From assembly GCA_031292735.1 (NCBI GenBank), contig JARLGP010000259.1, forward strand, positions 1 to 6,032: a DNA stretch of 6,032 bases, given 5' to 3'. This DNA comes from Holophaga sp. (lineage in GTDB: Bacteria > Acidobacteriota > Holophagae > Holophagales > Holophagaceae). Below the pieces are notes generated by a model. That model searched no databases, was not told the origin of the DNA, and saw only the letters and a program-made list of their open reading frames with translations. This document shows positions 1-5,850 of this stretch, piece after piece (positions within the stretch are counted from its first letter, which is position 1; each line of letters begins with the position of its first letter). Position numbers and translations under genes: made by a program.

Positions 1-385
1 GGAGGCCGCCCGGAAGCTGCCCGGATCGGCCGAGGTGCGGGCCTACCTGGGCACCACCCTGCGCACCCTGGACCGGCTGGAGGAGGCCCTGGAGGCCTAC
101 CGGGCGGCCCTGGCGCTGAACCCCGAGCACGTGCCGGCCCTTTGGGGCATGGGGGTGGCCCTGGGCATCATGGAACGCCCCGGGGAGGGCATGGCCGCCC
201 TGAAGCGGGCCATCCAGCTGGAACCGGCCTTCCCGCCGCCGCATTTCCACCTGGGGGTGCTGGCCTGGGTCACCGGCGACCTGGAGGAGATGCGCCGCCA
301 GGAGACCATCCTGCAAGGCCTGGCCACCAGCTACGCCGACCGGTTGCACCAGATCTCGGCCACCGAAGGGAGCCCCCATGTATGA
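1..385 (+). CDS. TPR-repeat protein, C-terminal part (5' end outside window)
   Basis: The open frame runs in from the left edge (codons in phase from base 2) and stops at TGA 383-385, leaving about 127 residues of a longer protein. Three consecutive 34-residue tetratricopeptide-like units are visible. The first has core LGTTLRTLDRLEEALEAYRA, the second starts at EHVPALWGMGVALG and ends IQLEP, and the third starts at AFPPPHFHLGVLAW. The first two carry the usual small-residue pattern, an A-x-x-x-Y/L-x-x-A-L/I helix B, and the LxP terminator. TPR arrays are helical protein-protein interaction scaffolds with no catalytic role of their own. The stop overlaps the DUF4125 start by 8 nt, so the two are probably co-translated, and the TPR protein may be a scaffold for the products of the next two genes (inference). 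The start and any N-terminal domain cannot be seen. Confidence 0.85.
   Translation, partial: EAARKLPGSAEVRAYLGTTLRTLDRLEEALEAYRAALALNPEHVPALWGMGVALGIMERPGEGMAALKRAIQLEPAFPPPHFHLGVLAWVTGDLEEMRRQETILQGLATSYADRLHQISATEGSPHV
365..372 (+). promoter_or_regulatory. Ribosome binding site of the DUF4125 gene
   Basis: The purine-rich GAAGGGAG lies 5 nt before ATG 378, inside the end of the TPR gene. It supports initiation at 378 and translation coupled to the upstream gene. Confidence 0.6.
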
Positions 386-950
386 ACCCGAACCCGCCAA
401 CGAAAACCTCATCAAGCACATCATCGACCTTGAGTGGCCCATGTTTCACAGCGTCAAGGCCAGCGAACCCGCGGCCTGCCAGGAGGAGGCGGGCACCTTC
501 CGGCTCATGCGCTGGATGAGCCACTCCGTGCTTCCCGCCCCGGTCCTGGAGGCCATGGCGGCCCAGCTGGAGCAGGCCGCCGCCGAAGACCGCAACCTGA
601 TGACCGAAAAGTACGCCCTCATGGGCCACCAGATCCCGCCGCTCAAGGAGAGCCCCCTGATCGGCGCCATCGTCGCGGCCGAACGGAACTGGATGCAGGC
701 CCTGCACCGGCTCTACCCGCTCACCTTCCCCGGCACCGGCGCGCGCTTCGAGGCCTACCTGGCGGCCGATCTGGAAACCTGGTCGGACCGGACCCTGGAG
801 CTGTACCATCGGTTCGTGCAGGAGGCCCTGGCCGAGGACCTCAACCCGGTCCAGGCCCGCTACACCAACCTGTTCAAGCGCATGGGCTACGCCTCCATCG
901 AAGAACGCGAACAGAAGACCCGGATGCAGATGTTCAAGTGCGCCCAGTGA
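378..950 (+). CDS. DUF4125-family protein
   Basis: This is a 190-residue soluble protein with no signal peptide or membrane segment. I recognise the DUF4125 pattern: an N-terminal LIKHIIDLEWPMF helix (residues 11-23), a conserved Cys-Gln (34-35), F-x-x-MR (41-45), and the hallmark RNLMTEKYA (72-80). The rest looks all-helical and ends in a basic segment around NLFKRMGYASIEER. No biochemical function is established for the family to my knowledge. From memory, DUF4125 and DUF4037 are often neighbours or fused, and here the DUF4037 gene follows with a 4-nt overlap, so the two products probably act together. ATG 378 is chosen because it has a good ribosome binding site at 365-372 and the conserved region starts about ten residues later. 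The invariant-looking E19, C34, R72, N73, E77, K78 and Y79 may form a binding or active site (inference). Confidence 0.85.
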   Translation: MYEPEPANENLIKHIIDLEWPMFHSVKASEPAACQEEAGTFRLMRWMSHSVLPAPVLEAMAAQLEQAAAEDRNLMTEKYALMGHQIPPLKESPLIGAIVAAERNWMQALHRLYPLTFPGTGARFEAYLAADLETWSDRTLELYHRFVQEALAEDLNPVQARYTNLFKRMGYASIEEREQKTRMQMFKCAQ

Positions 951-1876
951 ATGGGACCCTGGATCGTTGCGAGCGGCTCTACCAGCAGGAAATCGCGCCC
1001 CGGGTGGCTGCGCTGCCCGGGGCGGCGGAGCGCCTGGCGGCGGGCCTGGTGGGGGAGGGGTCGGAATGCTTCGGCTTCGACGATGAGGTTTCCCGGGACC
1101 ACGACTGGGGGCCGGCGGTCTGCCTCTGGCTGAGGCCGCAGGACCAGGCGGCCCTGGCGGAGCCCCTGGAGGCCCTGCTGGCCTCGCTGCCGGCCAGCTT
1201 CGAGGACGTTCCCCTGCGCCGGCCCGGGCCCGAGGCGGCGGGCCGCAGCGGGGTGCTGGAGATCGGCGCCTTCTACCGCCGCTTCACCGGCCTGGAGCGG
1301 CCCCCGGCCAGCTTCGAGGAGTGGCTGGCCATCCCCGAGCACGCCCTGGCCGCCTGCACCAACGGCCGGGTGTTCACCGACCCCTGCGGCGCCTTCACCC
1401 GGCACCGGGAGCAGCTCCTGGCCCATTACCCCGAGCCGGTGCGCCGGCTCAAGCTGGCCGCCTGCCTCGCGGCCGCGGCCCAGGCCGGCCAGTACAACCT
1501 GCCGCGCTGCCTGCGCCGGCGCGACCCGGTGGCGGCCTCCCTGGCCCAGGCCGCCTTCCTGCGCCACGCCATGGGTGCGGCCTTCCTGCTGGCCCGGCGC
1601 TACCGCCCCTTCTACAAGTGGATGCACCGCGCCCTGGTGGAGCTGCCGGAACCCGGCCCCAGCCTGGCGGCGGGGCTGCTGGACCTGACCCAGGCCGGCG
1701 ATCCGCGGGCCCGCATGGACGGGGTGGAGGCCATCGCCGTCCTGCTGGTCCAGGCCCTGGGCCAGGCCGGCCTCACCGCCAGCCGGGACACCTTCCTGCT
1801 GGCCCACGCCCGGGAACTGCGGCACAACCTGCGTGATGCCCGGCTGCTGGCCATGAATCCGGGGCTGGACGGCTGA
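947..1876 (+). CDS. DUF4037-family protein, predicted nucleotidyltransferase fold
   Basis: A GTG start at 947 is proposed. It forms a GTGA overlap with the DUF4125 stop (948-950) and gives 309 residues, beginning just before the family-like LYQQEIAP segment. The frame is open much further upstream, but that stretch is out-of-frame DUF4125 sequence. The N-terminal part has GEGSECFGFDDEVSRDHDWG (about residues 36-55). Gly38-Ser39 followed by Asp51-x-Asp53 matches the hG[GS]...DxD signature of the nucleotidyltransferase superfamily, and Glu105 in VLEIGAFY could be the third carboxylate. Further DUF4037 landmarks are EEWLAIPEHALAACTNGRVF (about 124-143), AQAGQYNLPRCLRRRD in the middle, and a PFYKW motif before a helical C-terminus. 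The motif suggests nucleotide transfer to an unknown acceptor. No substrate is known to me, and loss of catalysis cannot be excluded. Its codon use is extremely GC-rich. Confidence 0.85.
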   Translation: MNGTLDRCERLYQQEIAPRVAALPGAAERLAAGLVGEGSECFGFDDEVSRDHDWGPAVCLWLRPQDQAALAEPLEALLASLPASFEDVPLRRPGPEAAGRSGVLEIGAFYRRFTGLERPPASFEEWLAIPEHALAACTNGRVFTDPCGAFTRHREQLLAHYPEPVRRLKLAACLAAAAQAGQYNLPRCLRRRDPVAASLAQAAFLRHAMGAAFLLARRYRPFYKWMHRALVELPEPGPSLAAGLLDLTQAGDPRARMDGVEAIAVLLVQALGQAGLTASRDTFLLAHARELRHNLRDARLLAMNPGLDG

Positions 1877-1890
1877 TTCCGCCTCTCCTC

Positions 1891-1911
1891 CGGGCCGATG
1901 GGGCTGGCCTG
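1891..1911 (+). terminator. Weak hairpin after the DUF4037 gene
   Basis: CGGGCC (1891-1896) can pair with GGCCTG (1906-1911) over a 9-nt loop, with one G-T wobble, 15 nt after the stop codon. There is no T-tract, so it is at best a weak or factor-assisted end for the first operon. Confidence 0.25.
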
Positions 1912-1927
1912 AAGGCACCGGGATTCC

Positions 1928-1956
1928 TTGACGCCGCCGGGCGGATTCAACAAACT
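1928..1956 (+). promoter_or_regulatory. Possible promoter/operator of the IclR-family gene
   Basis: TTGACG (1928-1933) is a good -35 match. A 17-nt spacer leads to CAAACT (1951-1956), a poor -10 with 3 of 6 consensus bases. The spacer contains the dyad CCGCCGGGCGG (1934-1944), and GGATTC occurs twice 22 bp apart (1921-1926 and 1943-1948). These could be a regulator-binding arrangement, for example for autoregulation, which is common in IclR proteins. The evidence is a pattern only. Confidence 0.3.
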
Positions 1957-1961
1957 GGACC

Positions 1962-1966
1962 GGGAG
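1962..1966 (+). promoter_or_regulatory. Ribosome binding site of the IclR-family gene
   Basis: GGGAG lies 8 nt before ATG 1975 and is followed by an A-rich stretch. It fixes the start of the regulator gene. Confidence 0.7.
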
Positions 1967-1974
1967 ATCAAAAA

Positions 1975-2763
1975 ATGCCGAAGAAACGCGTGCCCAGGAC
2001 TGCGGCCGTACCGCTCGTGAGCGCCGCGAACCGGGCTCTCGCAGTGCTGGAGGAGCTTTCCAAGCACCGCGCCATCGGCCTGGAGGACCTCTCCCGGACC
2101 ATCAAGCTGGCCAAGCCCACCGTCTACCGGTTCCTGCTGACGCTCCAGGAGTTGGGCTACGCCCGCCGGGTGGACGGCGACCGCTGGGCCATGACCCTCA
2201 AGTTGTTCAACGTGGGCTCCCGGGCCCTGGACCACCTGGATCTGCACTCCGCGGCCCGCCCGGTGGCGGAGGAACTGGCGGAAGACCTGGGCGAAACCGT
2301 GCACATGGGCGTACTGGAAGGCGATTCCGCGGTCTACGTGCTGAAGATCGAGTCCCGCTTCACCATCCGCATGTTCTCCCGGGTGGGGCGGCGGATCCCG
2401 CTCTACTGCACCGCCATCGGCAAGGTGCTCCTGGCCTTCGCCAGGGAGGAGGACCGGGAATCCGCCCTGAAGGGGGTGCGGTTCCTGGCCTTCACCAAGA
2501 AGACCCTCACCACCCGCGCCGCCCTCTACGCGGAACTGGCCCGGATCCGGGAGCAGGGCTTCGCCCTGGACGACGAGGAGCACGAGCAGGGCATCCACTG
2601 CATCGGCGCGCCCATCTTCGACCATACCGGCGCCATCGTCGCCACCATTTCCGCCTCATGGCCAGGCTTCCGCTACCAGCGGGAGGAGGAAAGCGACCAG
2701 GTGGACAAGGTTAAGGCGGCCGCCCAGCGCATCTCCGCCATCCTGGGGCATGTCCAGGACTGA
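1975..2763 (+). CDS. IclR-family transcriptional regulator (KdgR-like)
   Basis: A 262-residue cytoplasmic protein, the typical IclR length. After a short basic tail, residues 16-65 form the winged helix-turn-helix (SAANRALAVLEELSKH, then a recognition helix around LAKPTVYRFLLTLQELGY). Residues about 90-255 are the IclR effector domain, with the diagnostic VGRRIPLYCTAIGKVLLAF (137-155), ITTRAAL-like helix start around 179-184, and the ligand-site loop DDEEHEQGIHCIGAPIFD (199-216). The wording of these motifs resembles KdgR, the regulator of sugar-acid (2-keto-3-deoxygluconate) genes, more than the aromatic-responsive PcaR/PobR types. Family resemblance does not fix the ligand. It lies convergent to the hpd-MFS block and has its own ribosome binding site, so it is probably a single-gene unit. 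It could control the neighbouring decarboxylase/transporter operon, but no matched operator is visible since that promoter is outside the window. Confidence 0.92.
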   Translation: MPKKRVPRTAAVPLVSAANRALAVLEELSKHRAIGLEDLSRTIKLAKPTVYRFLLTLQELGYARRVDGDRWAMTLKLFNVGSRALDHLDLHSAARPVAEELAEDLGETVHMGVLEGDSAVYVLKIESRFTIRMFSRVGRRIPLYCTAIGKVLLAFAREEDRESALKGVRFLAFTKKTLTTRAALYAELARIREQGFALDDEEHEQGIHCIGAPIFDHTGAIVATISASWPGFRYQREEESDQVDKVKAAAQRISAILGHVQD

Positions 2764-2887
2764 TCCGGCAGGGGTTCCATCCGGGCAAACTATGGAATGA
2801 GGATTCAAAAGCCCGTCGATCGGGTCGTCCGCGGGTGGAGGGGGCGGCAGGCGACCCCCATTCCCGGATGTCCGGACCCCGGAGGTC

Positions 2888-2928
2888 GTACCACGCCAGG
2901 GACGGTTCCGTCATCCCTGGCGTGGAAC
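2888..2928. terminator. Strong hairpin between convergent genes, likely two-way terminator
   Basis: CCACGCCAGGGA (2891-2902) and TCCCTGGCGTGG (2914-2925) form a perfect 12-bp GC-rich stem with an 11-nt loop, extendable by two more pairs (2888-2889 with 2927-2928) past a mismatch. It lies 125 bp after the IclR stop and 28 bp after the MFS stop on the other strand, where a shared terminator is expected. Neither side has a T-tract, so it may act as a transcript-end barrier or RNA-stability hairpin rather than a classical intrinsic terminator. The rest of the 2764-2955 gap shows no gene. Confidence 0.65.
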
Positions 2929-2955
2929 AGACGGTCTAGTCTACGTATTGGAACA

Positions 2956-4431
2956 CTAGGCCTTGGGTCCCGCGGGCAGCGGCGGCACCTGGGCGAAGGC
3001 GGGGTCGTTGGAACCGGCCTTCGCCTTGGAGGCTCGCGGCAGCGAGATGGCGAACAGGATGGAGCAGATGAAGCCGAACAGGGCGAAGTAGATGGACCAG
3101 GTGTAGTGGCCGGAGACATCCTTCAGCCAGCCGCCCATGAACGAGCCCACGAACGGTCCCACGCCCATGCTGATCATGGTGGCCAGGCCCCAGATCTTGC
3201 CCAGGGTCTTGCGTCCATAGACCGCGCCGGTGTATCCCACCACGCCGCCCGGCACGATCGCCCAGTAGACCGCGAAGATGAAGCAGGAGACGAACGGGAT
3301 GAGGAGGTTCACCCCGCTGGCCAGCAGCAGGAGGCAGGCCACCGCGCCGGTGGCGGGGCCGACGATCAGCATGATCTTGCGGCCCCTGGCCTCGTCCCCC
3401 ACCTTCTGCACCACCCAGTCGGCCACCTTGCCCATGATGGGCATGGAGAAGATCCCGACCAGGCCGATGAAGGCGTAGATGTTGGTGGCCTTCTTCAGGC
3501 TGAAGCCCAGGTCGGAGGTCCAGAAGCTGACCACCTGGGTCCAGATGAGGAATTCGGCCATGACGCTGGTGAGGAAGGTGAGGATGGCCCCCCAGATGGC
3601 GTAGCGGGAGAACGCCTCGCCGATGGTCCATTCCCGTTCCACCGCGGCGGCGTTGGAGGCGGGCAGGGCGCCGAAGGGCTGCAGGCCGTAGCGTTCCGGG
3701 GACTGCTTGGCCACCACCACCGCCACCGCCAGGGCGATGAGCACGATGATGCCCAGCACGGTCATCTGGGTGCGCCAAGCCTGGTTCAACCCGTCCAGGG
3801 CGGCCTTGACCTCAGGCACCGCCAGGGTGGCCGGGTCTTTCAGCTTCAGGGCCACGGCGGCCGCCAGTTCCTTGCCGGACAGGACGCCGGAGGTGGGGAT
3901 CAGCGCTTTGACCGCCAGGTCGAGCCGGCTCTGGGTCGCCGAAAGGGTGGGCTTCACCACCTGGGCCAGCACGAACTGGGCCATGGGCCCGCCGGCGAAG
4001 GCGAAGCCCCACATGGTGGCGTAGGTCTTGCCCACATACCACTTGCGCACCGAGACCGTGCTGGTGACCCACAACATGCCGGTGGCCACGCCGCCCAGCA
4101 GGCCGAAGGTGAACAGGTAGGCCAGGTTGCTGTCGATCCGGGCGGTGAGGATGAAGCCCAGGGCGCCCAGGATGGCGGCGATGGCATAGACCGGCTTGGT
4201 TCCCCACTTGTCCAGGATCATGCCGGCGAAATAGGCGGTGACGGCGTAGAACACCATCATCAGGGAATAGCCCAGGGTGACCTGGGAGGTGCTCCAGCCC
4301 AGGGTGAGGCCCATGGGCCCCTTCAGGATGGCGAACGTCGCCCGGTAGCCGAACAGGCAGAACACCGCCAGCCAGGATGCGAAGACCACGGACCAGCCGT
4401 AGAACCTCGCTCGATTCTGATTCGTATTCAT
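2956..4431 (-). CDS. MFS transporter, oxalate/formate-antiporter-like; probable arylacetate carrier
   Basis: A 491-residue inner-membrane protein with about 12 hydrophobic segments. It starts with the RFYGWSVVFASW helix typical of OFA-type major facilitator proteins. The MFS motif A is clear between helices 2 and 3 (GMILDKWGTK, residues 70-79), with a weaker counterpart GKVAD (334-338) in the second half. Between predicted helices 5 and 6 there is an unusual hydrophilic, helix-prone insertion (about 164-217), predicted to face the periplasm or outside. ATG 4431 is chosen over the in-frame GTG 4437 because GGAG (4439-4442) is 7 nt from the ATG but only 1 nt from the GTG. It lies 209 bp downstream of the activase on the same strand. 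MFS genes are known next to related arylacetate decarboxylases such as indoleacetate decarboxylase, which supports uptake of 4-hydroxyphenylacetate or a relative. Substrate and coupling ion are inferred. Confidence 0.88.
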   Translation of the reverse strand: MNTNQNRARFYGWSVVFASWLAVFCLFGYRATFAILKGPMGLTLGWSTSQVTLGYSLMMVFYAVTAYFAGMILDKWGTKPVYAIAAILGALGFILTARIDSNLAYLFTFGLLGGVATGMLWVTSTVSVRKWYVGKTYATMWGFAFAGGPMAQFVLAQVVKPTLSATQSRLDLAVKALIPTSGVLSGKELAAAVALKLKDPATLAVPEVKAALDGLNQAWRTQMTVLGIIVLIALAVAVVVAKQSPERYGLQPFGALPASNAAAVEREWTIGEAFSRYAIWGAILTFLTSVMAEFLIWTQVVSFWTSDLGFSLKKATNIYAFIGLVGIFSMPIMGKVADWVVQKVGDEARGRKIMLIVGPATGAVACLLLLASGVNLLIPFVSCFIFAVYWAIVPGGVVGYTGAVYGRKTLGKIWGLATMISMGVGPFVGSFMGGWLKDVSGHYTWSIYFALFGFICSILFAISLPRASKAKAGSNDPAFAQVPPLPAGPKA

Positions 4432-4438
4432 AGTCACG

Positions 4439-4442
4439 CTCC
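4439..4442 (-). promoter_or_regulatory. Ribosome binding site deciding the MFS start
   Basis: On the minus strand GGAG is followed by 7 nt and then ATG (4431-4429). The in-frame GTG at 4437 would be only 1 nt from it, so the ATG is favoured. Confidence 0.6.
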
Positions 4443-4640
4443 AGAAACAGTCAAGTCAGTTCTTGGTTCACACGACAAGCGAACTCCAGGTCCGGGAAGC
4501 GGTCCTGAAGTTCGCCCATCCGCTCTTTTGTCATTGGCAATGAATTTTGAAACCTTCCATCACCGGCATGCACACCACCCGACCGTTGCCCAGGAACGGG
4601 CGTGCCGGGCGCGAAGGTTCCCATGGAGATGTGGCCACGC

Positions 4641-5579
4641 TCAGAACGGTGTATTGTCGCCCAGGTAGCAGGCAATGTTGTTGTTGAGATACAGCTGCTG
4701 AATGTGTTCCATGTGCGCCGGGTCCACGCTTTTCCGGCCGGAATGGGGGTAGGGCTTGCCCAACTGGTTCCACTTGGTTTCCCCCAGGGGGTGGAACTTC
4801 AGGAGATTGATTTCATAAAGCCCGTGGGCATTCATGAAATCGATGACCTGCTGGGCGTCCTGCTCGCCATCGTTGTAGCCGCCGATGGCCGGCTGGCGCA
4901 GGATGAGCCGCCCGTCCCAGCCGGAGTCCACGAGCGCCGCGATGTTGGACAGGATCAGCTCGTTGCCGACACCCGTCTCCTCCCGGTGGCGTTCCGTATC
5001 CATGTGCTTGACGTCGATGAAGGCAAAATTGATGTACTGCATCACCTCGAGAAAGAGATCGCGGCTCACGCACGCGCTGGTCTCGATGGCGGTGTGGATC
5101 TGCCAGTCGCGGCAGCGCTTCAGGACTTCCAGCAGGAATCCATGCTGCACCAGCGGGTCGCCGCCGGTGAAGGTGACGCCCCCCTTGGGGCCCCAGTTGC
5201 TGAAATCACGACGCAGGATCTTGACGAGTTCATCTACGGTGTAGTCCTTGACGCACTGCTTGAGGACCCCGTTCGGGCAGATGCTTGCGCATTCGAACGT
5301 CTTGCAGTCCCGGCAGATCTCCAGGTCGATGTGATGCCGGCCGCCCGCGTCGAAGTGGATGGAGCCGCGCGGGCATGCATCCCTGCATGCCCGGCAGCCC
5401 TTTTCCCACTTGCACAGGTTTTCCGCATACATCATGTGCTTGTTGACGATCCAGCTTTCCGGGTTGGAGCACCAGGAACATTGGAGCGGACATCCGGTCA
5501 GGAAAACGTTGGTCCGGCAGCCCGGCCCGTCGTGGACCGAAAAACTTTGTATGTCGAAAATGTGCCCGGTCTCCGTCAT
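4641..5579 (-). CDS. hpdA: Glycyl radical enzyme activating enzyme (4-hydroxyphenylacetate decarboxylase activase)
   Basis: A 312-residue radical-SAM protein that reductively cleaves S-adenosylmethionine and abstracts hydrogen from the radical glycine of its partner. The SAM-cluster motif GCPLQCSWC has Cys30, Cys34 and Cys37. It is followed by a two-cluster ferredoxin-like insert with Cys56/62/65/69 and Cys89/92/97/101, typical of this activase class and absent from the pyruvate formate-lyase activase. The start, FDIQSFSVHDGPGCRT, is the class signature. Downstream are TGGDP (138-142, where SGGEP is usual), HTAIETSACVS, FAFIDVKHMD and INLLKFHPLGETKW. As I remember Clostridioides difficile HpdA (about 316 residues), the match is close along the whole length, including the C-terminal LNNNIACYLG. 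The ATG is 6 nt after the small-subunit stop and lacks a strong ribosome binding site, so translation is probably coupled. An activase for another arylacetate decarboxylase is the main alternative. Confidence 0.92.
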   Translation of the reverse strand: MTETGHIFDIQSFSVHDGPGCRTNVFLTGCPLQCSWCSNPESWIVNKHMMYAENLCKWEKGCRACRDACPRGSIHFDAGGRHHIDLEICRDCKTFECASICPNGVLKQCVKDYTVDELVKILRRDFSNWGPKGGVTFTGGDPLVQHGFLLEVLKRCRDWQIHTAIETSACVSRDLFLEVMQYINFAFIDVKHMDTERHREETGVGNELILSNIAALVDSGWDGRLILRQPAIGGYNDGEQDAQQVIDFMNAHGLYEINLLKFHPLGETKWNQLGKPYPHSGRKSVDPAHMEHIQQLYLNNNIACYLGDNTPF

Positions 5580-5585
5580 TTCAGC

Positions 5586-5846
5586 TCATTGGGCCTTGAA
5601 AGCAGAACAGGTGCATGAGTTCATGGCGGCGTAGGCCCAGTTCGCCTTGGCCAGCCCGCTGCAATTGCCGATTCCGAACTTGTCGGGCGCGGAGAAGTGA
5701 GTGCAGCGGCCGCACTTCTCGGCGGGCACCAGGCGCTTGCAGGCATCGCTGCCTTCGCCCTCGATGGGCACCATGGCCTTGTCCAGCGCGCACAGGCCCT
5801 TTTCGCAGTCGAGGTTGATGTAGTTCTTGCAGTCATTGTGTTTCAT
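5586..5846 (-). CDS. hpdC: 4-Hydroxyphenylacetate decarboxylase small subunit, iron-sulfur protein
   Basis: An 86-residue cysteine-rich protein. From ATG 5846 it begins MKHNDC, placing His3, Cys6, Cys19 and Cys36 exactly where the first [4Fe-4S] cluster ligands sit in the characterised Clostridium HpdC, as I recall that structure. Cys45, Cys48, Cys62 and Cys80 then match the second cluster (spacings 3, 14, 18). Both halves have the family's paired-domain look, with GIGNCSGL and NWAYAAMNS in the second. Cys14 and Cys78 are extra. HpdC binds the large subunit in a hetero-octamer and is thought to tune stability and regulation of the decarboxylase. ATG 5846 is preferred to ATG 5861 because GGAG (5856-5859) is 9 nt upstream and because of the His3/Cys6 register. 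It sits 41 bp after the large subunit and 6 bp before the activase. The presence of this subunit argues for the HPAD type over indoleacetate decarboxylase, which to my knowledge lacks one. Confidence 0.9.
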   Translation of the reverse strand: MKHNDCKNYINLDCEKGLCALDKAMVPIEGEGSDACKRLVPAEKCGRCTHFSAPDKFGIGNCSGLAKANWAYAAMNSCTCSAFKAQ

Positions 5847-5850
5847 TCTA

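Noticed and set aside
434..946. Upstream extension of the DUF4037 frame (480-codon version)
   Set aside because: This part is the DUF4125 gene read in another frame and is Gly/Arg/Pro-rich. Conserved DUF4037 sequence begins only after the GTG at 947.
887..1918. 343-codon open frame on the minus strand
   Set aside because: Antisense to the DUF4037 gene. It has low-complexity Gly/Gln/Ala/Arg composition and no recognisable motif.
1612..2625. 337-codon open frame on the minus strand
   Set aside because: It spans the end of the DUF4037 gene and most of the IclR gene in antisense. Both of those have strong family signatures.
2775..2797. Inverted repeat TTCCAT-N11-ATGGAA just after iclR
   Set aside because: Only 6 bp per arm with an 11-nt loop, and located downstream of the gene. 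It could be chance and has no partner site that can be verified here.
4432..4437. GTG 4437 as the MFS start
   Set aside because: The ribosome binding site would be only 1 nt away. ATG 4431 has proper 7-nt spacing.
4415..4449. TTGACT and TATGAA spaced 16 nt on the minus strand (promoter-like)
   Set aside because: The -10 would overlap the transporter start codon and transcription would begin inside the gene, so it cannot serve that gene.
4592..4608. Sigma-54-like promoter on the minus strand before the transporter gene
   Set aside because: CCGGCACG-N4-TTCCT has the -24 GG but lacks the essential G of the -12 GC, so it is below an acceptable match.
2797..4668. 623-codon open frame on the plus strand
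   Set aside because: It is antisense to the MFS gene. Its translation is rich in Gly, His, Asp, Gln and Ala with no domain pattern, as expected for a shadow frame in GC-rich DNA, whereas the minus strand shows clear MFS motifs.
4602..5618. 338-codon open frame on the plus strand
   Set aside because: Antisense to the activase, which has intact radical-SAM and ferredoxin motifs. The plus-strand translation resembles no family I know.
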